Positions 34,676 to 46,990 of a DNA stretch of 64,000 bases are shown here, in pieces. Below the pieces are notes generated by a model. The model made no database searches and had not been told where the DNA came from. It was given only the letters and a program-made list of their open reading frames with translations. The stretch is from Enoplolaimus lenunculus (taxonomy: Eukaryota; Nematoda; Enoplea; Enoplida; Thoracostomopsidae). The position numbers and the translations under genes were made by a program. The stretch lies in assembly GCA_030248215.1 (NCBI GenBank), contig JASANG010001872.1:62001-126000 (forward strand). The letters run 5' to 3'. Position 1 is the first letter of the stretch. Each line of letters starts with the position of its first letter.

Positions 34676-35068
34676 CTGTATTGACCCGAATAAGAGGGGG
34701 TAATAAGAGGGGGTCCTCATTTTGAGTCCGAATAAATAGGAGTCCGTATCCCTAATACGAGTCCGTAAGCGGATAGAGTTCCAAAACCCTAATTAGAGTC
34801 CATAAATGTCAATTAACCCTAAATTTTAACGTCTAATTAACTCCAGGACCAAATAATTTGAGTTCGAAACTTTATAGCGTACTTAAATTTTGAAAGTACA
34901 TTCCTAAGTATAACATTGTATTATTGCTTAACCTGGATATATATCTGCAACGAAGGGCGGTGGAGCGTGTGTTGAAAATAAATAACAGTCCGTAACCGAA
35001 TAACAAGGGGGTACCCTCTGAAGAGGCCAAATAAATATCAGTCCCCCCTCTTATACGGGTCACTATAG
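34676..35068. mobile_element. TIR element family A, copy 4
   Basis: CTGTATTGACCCGAATAAGA at the left and TTATACGGGTCACTATAG at the right, with TA on both flanks. Reverse orientation to copy 1; the interior matches it over nearly the whole length, including GTCCGTAACCGAATAACA. Confidence 0.8.
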
Positions 35069-35425
35069 TAGTTATACTTTTGTCACAAGAATTAGTTCCA
35101 AATTCAATTTATTCAGTGACGAATCCAAGGAGGTTGGAAAGATGCATCTCTTTACCGGCCTTGCCGCGCTAGATTATAAGATTAAAATGGTTCACCTGAA
35201 GGTCACAATATATTAACTATACAAATGGGTTACAAATATGGTCAGGTTTACAACCAAGTTCAAAATTTTTCGCCTTCGGCTCACCACCATTTCCAGTAAA
35301 AATATGTATCAGTTTTTGTTTCATTTCCGTTCTAAAATAACGGAAATCGTTATTTTTACATTCAAAATTAGTTACAAATCATCACATATAATATATCTCT
35401 TATTTTGTTACAGAAACGCTGTAAT

Positions 35426-36028
35426 CAGGGTTGAACCGGAATTCCGGTTCCGGTAGCGAAATCCGGTATTTTCCATTATCCGGTTCCGGTAAGAAATCCG
35501 GTATTTTTTCACCGGAATTTTCGGTATTGAAAAATATTTCTCATTCGAAAATTTTACGAAAATTGGCATATTCTAACTTATTTTTCTAAAATTGTCCGAG
35601 CGTGCATTGCCAAAATTTTTAATTGGTGTTATACTCCGTATATTTATCATATGTTTTCACCTACTGTGTTTGTTTCAGAATTTTGGCATACTAAAATGGT
35701 GTTTTACATTAAAGCGATAAAATAGCGCTTAAAATTAATTTTTCGGCAACAATATTTTTATTTTCCGGTTTTGGCTCCGGTTCCGGTTTTTTAACTTTCC
35801 GGTTCGGGTTCCGGTAAAAGGAATAAGAATTACAAAGTTCTTCCAAAATCTTAAATATTTCAATACATCCGCCATTTTTCCGTTTAATTTGTGCGACTTG
35901 TGAATTTATGCACGCCGCAATTGACAGAAAAATAAAGCATTTTGAAACTTTTATGTTTCAATATCCGTTTTCCGTTTCCGTTATTTTGGTAACTATCCGT
36001 TTCCGTTTTTACTATCTAGTTAAACCCT
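35426..36028. mobile_element. Family E element, long copy
   Basis: Left CAGGGTTGAACCGGAATTCC, right GTTAAACCCTG. Both ends are packed with CCGGTT/TCCGGT and, further in, CCGTTTCCGTT motifs, so the arms pair repeatedly. The middle is AT-rich and non-coding. Confidence 0.55.
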
Positions 36029-36473
36029 GCCGAGTACCGACTTACAAGTTCCAGTTAGAAATTAGATTTCAGATTAAACTAAAACGCAACCAAATTATTC
36101 TTGTGGAGTGTTGAGAACAGCCGCAACAAAAATAGTATAAAGCAGCAGGGTGTAATCGAATATTCATTTCCGTTTCCGTTAAAAATCGTGTTCGTTTGTG
36201 CGTGTTTCGTTTATAGAAATACCTAAAATTCTATTATTTCTGTGCTCAAAATTACTTAAAAATCACGTTTTTAACTCACATACTACAGATATGATGCCTC
36301 TGTTCTACGTCTATATGAAATAAAAATTGCGAAATTAATGTAAAATCTTTCCGTATTATTTTCTAGAGGCCTTATCGCTAATATCAAACCATAAGGCGGT
36401 CAACTTGTACACTCTTAATTACGGAGCAACTGTAGAACGTTTAATGACAATAATCAATCATAAAATTAGTGAC

Positions 36474-36608
36474 CCATGTTACTTTGAGGGGCGAAACAAT
36501 TTTTCGGGGACCAAAATCAACTAAACTCAAGCTTTAGACTAAGTTTATTCGTAGGTTTAGGCTTAGTGATATACTTATACTGCCGCTGCTCTCTTCAAAG
36601 TAACGTTG
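36474..36608. mobile_element. Family D element, copy 5 (diverged)
   Basis: CCATGTTACTTTGAGGGGCG at the left and CTCTTCAAAGTAACGTTGG at the right. The core reads GTAGGTTTAGGCTTAGTGAT, with only one clear TTAGGC unit left. Confidence 0.6.
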
Positions 36609-37854
36609 GCCGAATTACTCATCAACATATATAATGCAAACAGAGAATCATAATGCATTACAAAAATTCAGATCCACGTTCATCGATAAAGCCACATTTT
36701 TCAATTATATTCTGCATTTGCTCGACTGAATAATAAAAGCACATGTTATTTAATACAGCAAGTACACATGAAAGTAAGCGATCGTAACATTATAAACGTA
36801 ACATCTCGGAGTTCACAAACGAAATTTACGAACTATTGAAACAAATCGAAACAAATCGCCGAAATACGTTGCATTCGAGGCGATACCTAAGAATATAAGG
36901 GCCCATTAAATTTAGATGTTGCAAACAGCTTACTGGACGGAATCGAACACAACATTTTTAACAAAATGAAACAAAAATAATACAACATGAACGCAGTAAA
37001 TCACAAACACTAACATCATAAACCGACAATTCAAACAACTAACTTACAACCATAGACACTGCGTGCTGACGTAGCAGAATGAAAAACTGTAAACGTCCGC
37101 AACGTTCATACAGATTCACGTTAAACATCAAATCGTAACGATAAACACAACAAATAATTTGTAACATTAAGTAATGCGATCAATCCAACTGTAATGCTAT
37201 GAAATAAGAAAATTTAAACAATGTAGCAAAACAGAGTACATGCCAAACAATTCGTAACACAAATTGAGTACAAATAACTAATTGATACATGCGAAGTACC
37301 GCTGCCTCTCAAATATAGTTCTTGTATCTCTTACACGAAGCATTTCAGACAGTGATTGGAGTTACTTATTTATACGAACAACGGTAATGTGGGCTGAGTT
37401 CAACGTTAATCAAGGTTAATTTTCGTTCATTTCAACGCAAAATTGAAGAATTTTCAAAGATTCACAAAGTTGGAAACACTCAGTTTGAGAGATATATACG
37501 AATAAACAAAAGCCACGCCCTTTGCAATAGCTTTGTTACGATTAAATATAAACCAGTTAGTTAACATCCACGTCCTAATTAATCTGACGAAGGAAACTGT
37601 GATTATTCATTTACAGAACCGGATATTTTTTTATAAAACTTTAGTACTACAACCACGCATATAAAAAATAACACAGACACAAATCGCAATCGCAATTGCA
37701 TTTTGACCGGGTAAAATATCAAAAGATCATTTACAAGTTAACAAAATATAGTTACAAAGATCATAAATAAAATCCTTTGATTAAATCAACTCTAACCCGC
37801 TTCCTAGTCAACAGAATACCGCGTATATACATTCATAATATTGCCAAAACGACT

Positions 37855-38412
37855 CATGTTATACACTTTGAGGGGCGAACCAATTTTTGTGGGACTATAA
37901 CAAAGTAGTTACTGTGAATCGACGACCAGGGTGCACCCGGAATTACAATTTATCAAAACGGGAATTTGAAAAAATTGTCGGAGGAGGAACCGGAAAATGA
38001 AAAATACATGCCACCGAAAAGTATATTTTAAATTTTTTGGAATATTATTGGTGAAATAACCCTAGTTGGAGATAGTATTCTCTTTATATGCTGTATTTAA
38101 GATTTTCATAATCCCCGGAAGCGAAATCTATCTTAAATGGTTTATTTTGGCGATTGTCAAGGATTATATATACTATACTAATGAAATCTATTTAATTTTT
38201 ATCGCCATTTTTTACTAAAATATATATATTAATTTCCACCGCTCAAAATTTAATACCGGAATTTTTAATTCCGGTACAAATTCACCGTAATCGGAAGGTA
38301 AAAAATGCCGGAACCGGAATCGAAATTTCGGCTGCACCCTTGCTGCAGACTAACTTCTTGCTTAAGCTTAGACTTAGCAATATGCTTATGCTTATACTAC
38401 CGTTTCGCCCCT
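37855..38412. mobile_element. Family D element, copy 6, split by a family E element
   Basis: D-type ends: ATACACTTTGAGGGGCG on the left, and GCTTAAGCTTAGACTTAGC to CGCCCCTTAAAGTAACATTC on the right. About 415 bases of E-type sequence separate them. Confidence 0.65.
37928..38342. mobile_element. Family E element nested in a family D element
   Basis: Left CAGGGTGCACCCGGAATTAC, right ATTTCGGCTGCACCCT. GGAATTT/CCGGTA motifs fill both arms around an AT-rich middle. Family E sequences of this shape also occur at 50970-51405 and 60972-61029. Confidence 0.65.
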
Positions 38413-39427
38413 TAAAGTAACATTCGCCGCCAAAACTGTCTAGCCCACAGCGATCACTAATTTATTCCCCAATATCTTAATATGAGCTCTCGAAACGTTC
38501 ACAGTAAGAAAAATTTTGACACTTTTGTACTTTCCTACCACAGTGGAAAAGTCCCATCCACGCACAAGTGGCTCGTTCACAGCTGGGGGCCGTAACGGTA
38601 GTATAACCAATTTCTAAGCCTAAGCTTAAGCCTAGGCAAAACCTTTCCACTGGGCGCGGAACTACAAAAACGCCACAATTTTACTATCAAATATCCAACC
38701 GCCTCTAGATCCATAAGTTTATGCTGTTCATGTTTATATCAAACAATATCAAATTGAAAAAAGTTTAATAGAATTCCTAAACCCGTCAATCATACAAAAT
38801 AAGCTGATCCAAATAAGCTGACCCAGTCTTAACTTGCATTTCGGACCGTGTTGAGTTTACATACGTTAATATGATTTATAAACCTGTGCTTGAGTGTACG
38901 CAAAGCCAATGTCAAAATATGGTTTGACAAACAAAGAAGTTCTAAAAAACTCTAAATAAGTAGTGAATAGACATATAACGACATAGTACACATTATAAAA
39001 GATTAACTTTCATTCAATATATAAATATTCAATACATTTACCCGCCATGATTTAAACAAGCATATACATACAGGCTGTTTTGATTTCACTTATTTCTTGT
39101 TAGTGCTACTATATCCATACTTGCAAACTTATCCCAAACTTATCATTTATATATATCGTAAAACTGCGTAAGGGATTAAAATAACAGACCACATAAATGA
39201 CACCATCAAAACACTTTGGTTCACCCGATTGTAAGCGCTTGAGCATTGATAACTGGCAAATAGCAGAAAAAAAGATGTTGTTTCATTATTTTCCAGCAAC
39301 CAGCGTTTGCCCAAATATGTTTTGATGTTGAAAATTTTTGCACATTTGGAATCGAAGAAAATAGAATTTCCCAAAAATTAGTGCAGTTGCGGAATGACCA
39401 GGACATACCGTGAAAAGGTTAAACAAA

Positions 39428-39490
39428 CGTACGTACATTTTCCAAAATCCCGTCATTTTTAGGCAAACGCCGGCTTGTGGGCTTAATAAC
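39428..39490. repeat. Short repeat shared with the 59.1 kb region
   Basis: It contains the 20-mer TTTTTAGGCAAACGCCGGCT, whose reverse complement occurs near 59110-59135. In one frame both copies read FQNP-IFRQTPA, so they derive from one source sequence. No family was recognised. Confidence 0.4.
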
Positions 39491-39946
39491 GGCAAAGACT
39501 CGAAAAAAGTAGCGCAAAAGTCTTCTATTATTGTTCATTTGTTGATGGCAACGTGTGGATTTCGTTTTGACTTGACGTTTGAAAATTTTGACTTAACGAA
39601 ATTCCATCGACACTGTTGCTACAACGGCTTGCATTGTAACTGCCGCTAGCACCTCCAAAAGACACCGCAGACTCGTTGATGCTGCTAGCTTAAACAGAGT
39701 ATCGTATTGCATTAGCAAGTTAAAAATAGAGCATCCAGATGCGATGAACGTCGATTAACTCACCCGACATTATTTCTTGCAACTAAAAATATAATCTCAG
39801 ATTCATATAATTGTTTTTTGGCAGAAATTTGTTAAAATGTTCCCAAACACACGCTATTCTGTTTTAATTAACTCAAATAAATGTTTCGCTTGCTTTTATA
39901 TCCGCAAGCAGCCTACGCGCGAACAAAGTACAAATAAATAAGTTTT

Positions 39947-42900
39947 TCAAACTTTACCAAACCGATTTGACTGTCTCGGCGATGATAGCCGCTGACCTCC
40001 TCTGTTGCGCTGCGGCGTCGACGTTAACTTTGGCCCAGAAATATTCAACGCAGCGCTGCTGTTCCCATGGCGATTGTTTGCAGTGAGCGACGAAGCTGTT
40101 GTAGTTGCTTCTGTTCCAGTTTCGGTTGCAGATTTTTCACTTCTCGACTGACTTTCATCATTCGAAATCGTATCACTATTCTGTTGCTTGACAGCGTTTG
40201 TCAACTGCGGTGCATTATAAGACATTGAACGAGGAGACGATTTCTGAACAATTATATATCAAAGCAAAGCATTCATGTTTATAAAGACGGAATATATAAA
40301 GTTATCATCACCGCCATTTTTCATAAACGTGTATAGGATCTGGTAGTGCAGGATTCCCTGGCAACGTATCAACGATGAGCGCGTCAGATTAGGTATCCAA
40401 AACAGGGAAACGTGAATACCTTAATGCTGATCTGATATTGCACCCGAAGACGTAAAGTTTTAGGAAATCACAAGACAACTCGGTTTTGTCGGGGACGACT
40501 AGGTCTCCAAGACCTTTCTAGGTGGGCACGGGCGGTTGCAGCTCACTGTACGGGCGGTTGTCACCCAAAGTGTATATATGACTATGTTTGTATGTTAGCT
40601 ACGTTTCAAGCCAATTACTAATTGACATAGGCTAATCTGCTATTCTGAGCAAATACCACCAGATTAGCCTAGGCCAAATAGCAATTGTGTAACATAGCTT
40701 AACAATGATGTAAAACAAACACTCATTGGTTATGCGTATTGCGACTGGCCAAAAAAATAAATCTGCAAGCACAAGACAGGCAAAAGCAAAGCGGAGTACA
40801 AATTGTAAAAATTTACACCACGCTGTTAGCCAAAGCAACAACAATCGCGATCAGTGTTATAATAGATATATTAAAATATAATTGAGCAGTACACTCACCT
40901 GGTCCACTACCTTTTCGTCTATGGGTTTTTCATAATCATCCTGTTTCAGCTCTTCTTTTGCCGAACAGCTCCGCTTTTCGTTGGTGCCACGTTTCGACAT
41001 TAAACCATTAATCGCATTTAATCGAGTCACGAAAATACTTTTATACGCCGGGCTTGAAGGCAGTGACCGTACAGCAGCACCACGCTGTCTATACGATCCG
41101 AAATTTGAACGACGCTGACGTACAAACTCTTCGTTTACGTTCGAATCTGAATTTTCACATAACGATTGTGAACAAACATCAGGCTCCGTTAGATCGCCGC
41201 CGTCAATATCGACGTGTGTACTTCTTCCACCGGAAGCTCTACTGAACGGTAACTGCCGTCCGGCTTCAGACGAAAAACGACCGGGCCATCGTACTAGCGG
41301 TGGCGGTCCTGTGAATAGCTGTGGCAGCGGCGGAGGAACGGCAGGATAGTTCCAGTACGCTCCATCATCATCATAATAGCGGCGTCGTTGAAGAAACGGA
41401 ACTCGATTTGATGAATAACTGCTTGCGGAAGTTGATGCTGATCCTGTATAACGGCCGTTCAGCGTTGGATAATAATCGATCAAAGGGGGCCGATGGCCAT
41501 GACTCCAAACAAAGCACGGCATTGTTCCAGCCGTCTGCAGTGGCAATTTAGACCGGCTACGTTGTCGGACGATTTCGTTTACCGGAAATTCTGCACCGGC
41601 TGCAGACCCAAGGTAACCATACGACCCAGGTTCAGTCATAAGTGGCGAAGTGGTACTCATCGTAGCGCTGCCAAATGGAGGTGGAAACATGAATGGCGGA
41701 AGAAGCGGCGATGGCAGCCTTCGTAGCGTACCACTGCCTTTGGGTCGATGATAATGCGGCCCGCCATATTCAAAGCTGTTCATTTCTTCACATTCATCGC
41801 CGTCATTAGTGACATCATAATCACTATCGCTATCGTCGCCATTGTCAATCGATTCGTGATCGATTTGTTTCAATCGTCGCGGATAAGTAAAATTCTTCGC
41901 CGACCTTATGCGGCTTTTTTCGTTTAATTTCAATTTTTCAGTTGTTTCCAAATCATGCGGTGAAATATCTTGTTTAATACCACTTGCCAAACATTCCTCT
42001 TCGCCGCTCGAGCTAATACTACGAGCCACTTTACTCGCGTGACGGTCATATGTTTTGCACGTCAACTTCGATGTGTTTCGTTTGGGCTGTGATTCGCACG
42101 TATCGCTGCTTTTCTGTAATTGCAACGATGATGGCTGTTGACTAGCGGCGTATCCTTGATTGTATGCCAAAATTTCGTTAACGATTTCTGTGTGTCTTTG
42201 ATAAGCCGCATCATCCACCGTTAAAGTCGACTTTGTTTTCAATTCAATTTCATCTGCCACAACTTTAGCTGGCGTCGGTACGCTTTGCTCCATGCCTTCG
42301 CCAGCTTCACACTCGATTAATTTTGAGTTCTTCTCTACAATAGCCTCTGATGCTTCTGCTGCATTCAGCTTACTCGAATATCCTGTTTTAGTCGTCCGCA
42401 AATCCATTTTCTCAGACAATTTGGTAGGAGTAACCGTGTTGTGGCTACCTCTTGGCGCACAAGTCGTACCAGATATTAATTTGCTCGGTGTTACACGCGG
42501 CGATGGTTTTGGTGACGGCAATATTGTTGCTGTTTGCCGGCTTACAGCGCGACCAGCATTTCGTGGCGACGACGACGGCGGCGATTTCAGCAGCTTTGCA
42601 TAGCCGTTAGAGCTGCTGTCACACGCGCCATTACCGGTTGTTACTTGAGACTCGTGAGTTGACAGCGGTAGAGTTGGAGTTTTGTCCTTTGATGAACAAT
42701 GGTCTTGTATCTGTCGAGGTGTTTGAGGATTACTGGGAATTATATTGAGAGAAACGCTAGCATTACGTTCGCATTCTGTAGACAACGAACCTGAGTCCGA
42801 CGATTGTGATGCGACACACAACGCTGGGGCCGCCGCATCATTCGGCATATGGTGTTGTTGTTTTGATTGCGCCACATCGGTCCCAGAAACAGGAGCACTA

Positions 42901-45900
42901 ACGCTGACAGGAACCGCTACCGCATTATTATTAGACGTCGACATATTGCTAACCTTGAAATTAACAAATATAACAAATAAAGGTAACCGCACCACCATCA
43001 CAAAATATTGAAAGCTGACATAGATCTTTGGTTTTAACTGAAGCCAAGCGCCATACTTTAACAAAGAAGTTAGCAGTGCACTGTGAAAACGCAAGCTTTA
43101 GCACTGCATAAAACACATGCTCGGTGGTGTTTACCGAATGTTTAGATGATGTTTATTGCATTGCCCTGTTACTACCACCAGGGTCAGACCGGATATTAAT
43201 TTAGCAGATACCGGCATCAGATGCGGATAGTGAATTTTTTACCGAAACCGGATATTAACCGGACGTATCATCCGTGTTTTTGAGTCGCGAAATAGTAAGT
43301 GTTTGCTAACTGAATTAGAACTAACTGAGTGACTTGAGTTTTCATTTTTACTGAAGTATTTCAAAACGTTGCCTTCTTAATTTTCCCAAAAATACGATAG
43401 TAGCAGGATTTATACCAGATACCCATATCGGTTTTCGCCGTTTATTAAACAGGATCCAAATATCCGGGCGCATCCTGATCATCCCAATACTCACTACTAT
43501 CATACATCAAACATTTACATTATGAAAGTGCCGCAACTAGCCGAGCGAAATTATAGTTAGCAATAGACAAATCAACAAAGCATGTTCCACAACGACAACA
43601 TTACGTATATAATTGAGCGAAGCTCAGAGTTTCGCGAAGCGTTTTATATTTTGTGCTAGGAGGTTGAAAGGTGGATGTCCGACCGTCCGTCCGAAAAGAA
43701 TCTCAGGAACCGCTGAATCGATTTTAATAAACTTTTTTGTTTGAAAGCCAGTAATATTGGGGTGTTAAACTCGCATTCGTGTATTAAAATTTTAGGCCGT
43801 TTATTTGCTGCAGGCTAATTTGCTTAATTGGTTACGGCTAAATTTGGCCTTTTTAAGTTATTTCACTAATTATTAGGGTTACAAGCAATCTAATATCAGC
43901 AATAAAGGGTTTTTGGGTGCGTGGAATAGGACTTTTTTTAAATATGTCAATAATTATAAGGGTTGCGCTATATTTTTGTTGACGTAGGGCGTCGTCCACC
44001 ACCGTGCGGCGCTGGTACGAACGGTGACGGGCGGCGAAGTACGGATAACGCGTGGTGACAGATGGCACCGTACGGGTGGCGCACAGTGACGGACGGCGTC
44101 GGACGTTAAGCATAGCGCAACCCTTAGGGTTATGAAAGGGTTTTTCGGACCGAGGAATCTGAATAAATTGTTTACAAACCTCCAAAACCGATAAACGAAG
44201 AGTTACCTAATAACTAATTTGCATATTACCTTAATTAAGCGAAGCGAAACTCCTCCGAGCGAAGCTCGTAGTTTCGTGAAGCGTTTTATGTTTTTTACTT
44301 GGGGGTCGAAAGGTGGATGTCCGTCCGTCCGTCTGTCCATCTGTCCGTCCGAAAAGAATCTCAGGAACGGCTGAACCGATTTTAATAAACTTTTTTTTGT
44401 TTGAAAGCCAATTATCCTGGGGTGTTAACCTCGCATTGGGGTTTTAAATTTTTTAGCCTATTAGCTACAAGCTAATTTGCATAATTAATTAAGCCTAAAT
44501 TAAGACTTTCCACAATATTTCACTAAATATTACAGTTAGAAGCAATCTAATTTTAGCATTAAGGGGTTTTTGGGTGCGATGAATCTGCGTAGACTGTTTA
44601 AAAACCTCCAAAACGAATAATTGAGCAGTTAGCTAATAGTAATTTGCATATTAGCATAGTTTATAAGCCTAAATTAGGACTTTTTACAATATTTCACTGA
44701 TTATCAAGGTTAAAAGCAATATAATTTCAGCACTAAAGGGGGTTTTTAGGTGCGAGGAATTTGAATAAATTGTTTACAATTATCCAAAACCGATAATTGA
44801 ATAATTTGCTAATACTAATTTGCATACTAGCTTAATTGACAAGACAAAACTAGGACTTTTTAAATTATTTCAATAATTATTAGGGTTTACTGAAGGTTTT
44901 TGGTGCGAGGAATCTGAATAAATTGTTTACAAACCTCCAAAACCGATAATTGAATAGCTAGCTAATAGCTAATTTGCATATTAGCTTAATGACAAGACAA
45001 AATTATGACTTTTTAATCTATTTCAATCATTATTAGGGTGGCTGAAGGGTTTTTGGGTGCGCGGAATCTGAGGAAATTGCTTGCAAACCTCCAAAACCGA
45101 TAAATGAATAGTTAGCTAATAACTATTTTGCATATTACTTTAATTGATTATGTGTGTTCGAGCTTCGCTCAATACACGTAGTTCCAATACGACTGGTATA
45201 TACTTGGTTACATACATAATTTTCTAAGATGCCAAGTGCAGTATTTAAATTATTTTTGGCCCAGGGAGTAGTTTATCGTAAGCGTTCATCGCACCACAAT
45301 TGCTAATTTAATATCAATTAACTAGATTCAGAGTTTTGGATTCAAGTTTGAAATTTTGATGTGGCCCTTAGACAGGAAACGAGGAAGGTGACAACCCAGA
45401 CTTACCCAAACTGATTCCAAAACTACCATCCTGACTTGCAATTCTAGTTCAAATTAAGAAAGTATAATTAATTAGTGAGCAGCATATAATTAGAATTCTA
45501 GTTAGGTCACTCTTAACAGACAATAAAGATACCAGAGGCAGAAGCTTATTTGAAAATTGATATCGTTAATCAAAACAGATTGAAATTGCCTTTTTCTTCA
45601 AACAAATGTAAAATAAGCGCCAATTTTGTATTCAGGCCAGGCCAATTACAAATTGGCCTAGGCCATTGCGATATGTTATATAATTAATAACAATTTCGTT
45701 TAAGCTAAACTGCTATTGAAGTTAAAGGCCAATCAGATTTGACTAACTGGTCACACGCAATGCCACTATCCCATCAGCGTTGGTTTTACATCACTGTTTT
45801 TACCTGCTTCTCAAATGTTATTTCGTCTAGGCCAAATTGCTATTTGCACAGAACAGAATAGCCTAGGCCAATTCGTAACGGACCTCAATAGCAGATTACA

Positions 45901-46990
45901 CATATAGATTTAATAAGCGTTAAAACCTAGCGCTACACATTCACGTTTAGTTCATAACAAAATCACAAATACTTTCCAAAATGTTAACATTATTACCATA
46001 ACCATAGTTTACCCAGAACAGCTCATCTTTGCAACAGCACGAACCACGAAATCATTTAACATAAGACTCATAAATTTAGCTTAAACAACCAACTTAGCCA
46101 AGCCACAATCGAATAACGATTAAACTAACCCCCGAATGTAGTTGAACTAAGCACGGTGTGTATTCCTGACGGACTGGCTGTGGCAGTACTAGCATCATCG
46201 GTTGTGTTGGATTAAGCGGAACGCCACTGGGCACAGACGCTGGACAGCAACCGGAGACAGCATTAGGCAGCGATTGGTACGTCAGCATTGAATGCTCTTG
46301 TAATGGCCGTTGGAAGGCTTGAAATCCAGCTACGGTTTGGTGCCCTAATGCTTGCGCTCCGTTAACCGATGCAATGTTGGTTGTTGTAGACGTGCCTGTT
46401 TCAGGGGATGCGGTCGTAGGACAAACAACCGACGTTGACATTGCATCGACAGCACAACAAACTTGCTGGTGCTGCTGCTGTTGTTGTTGTTGTTGTGGTT
46501 GTTGTTGTTGTGGTGGTGGTTGTTGTTGTTGTGGTGGTTTTTGTTGCTGTTGTTGTTGATGATGATGATGCTGATGTGATCCGCTCTGTTGTTGTCGATC
46601 TACACTTGTTGCATCGTTACTAGCTTGTTCGCTGATATTATGCGCGACAGACTGAGAATATTCGGTGTGTCCTCGACTATTTGCATCTACAACTACGTTT
46701 TGCTGCTCTGTAATTCCATTATAAGCTTGTACTGTAGGCGCAGAAGTGATACTGGCACAATTATTGGCTGCTTGTTGCAGCACTGCATCGTAATGCACTT
46801 GAGAAGGCACAGTCGTATCAAATTGCTGTTGAGGTTGCGTTTGAGGTTGTACCCCTGTTGGAAAACGTGAGACGATATTCGCTGCACCGGCATCCGGCGT
46901 CATTGTGCTTACCGGATATGGTACATTAAAAGACGCTGACGATGGCAATGGAACTTGCTGATGAACCACTGGTTGAGTAGTTGTAGCTGA
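39947..46990 (-). CDS. 3' exon block of the DAZ-like gene (possible separate gene)
   Basis: Exons 46990-46130, 42953-40899 and 40243-39947 each start after a good acceptor (TTTTAG, TTTCAAG, TTGTTCAG), join in phase 0 and end at a stop at 39947-39949. They encode about 1,070 aa of Gln/His-, Ser- and Pro-rich sequence with an acidic NGDDSDSDYDVTNDGDECEE patch and Arg-rich ends; no domain was recognised. The first block has no in-frame ATG near its acceptor, which favours continuation from the RRM exons. The exon at 42953 has an ATG ten bases after its acceptor, so a separate trans-spliced gene is possible. The family B remnant at about 40592-40790 lies in the last intron. Confidence 0.6.

Larger units (their letters stand above)
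32904..39946. other. Spacer between the convergent receptor and DAZ-like genes
   Basis: No exon was found. It contains family H (33126-33275 partial, 33492-34405), element I inserted in H, family A copy 4 (34676-35068), an E-type element (35426-36028), two D-type copies (36474-36608; 37855-38412 with an E element inside), a D-like fragment (38587-38650) and a short repeat shared with 59.1 kb (39428-39490). Between 36610 and 37850 I see only AT-rich sequence rich in AACA-type words. Confidence 0.5.

Noticed and set aside
35140-36120. Short plus-strand ORFs at 35238-35456 and 35908-36114
   Set aside because: They overlap family E arms and have no motif.
40200-41000. Plus-strand ORFs across the DAZ-like 3' exons (also 42292-43011, 46374-46870 and 61701-61934)
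   Set aside because: They are antisense shadows of the minus-strand exons; the Cys- and Val-rich ones mirror the CAG-type Gln codons.
41900-42450. Possible PAM2 (PABP-binding) motif SKLNAAEASEAI in the DAZ-like tail
   Set aside because: The spacing between Leu-Asn and the following Ala and aromatic does not match PAM2, and the Phe is missing.
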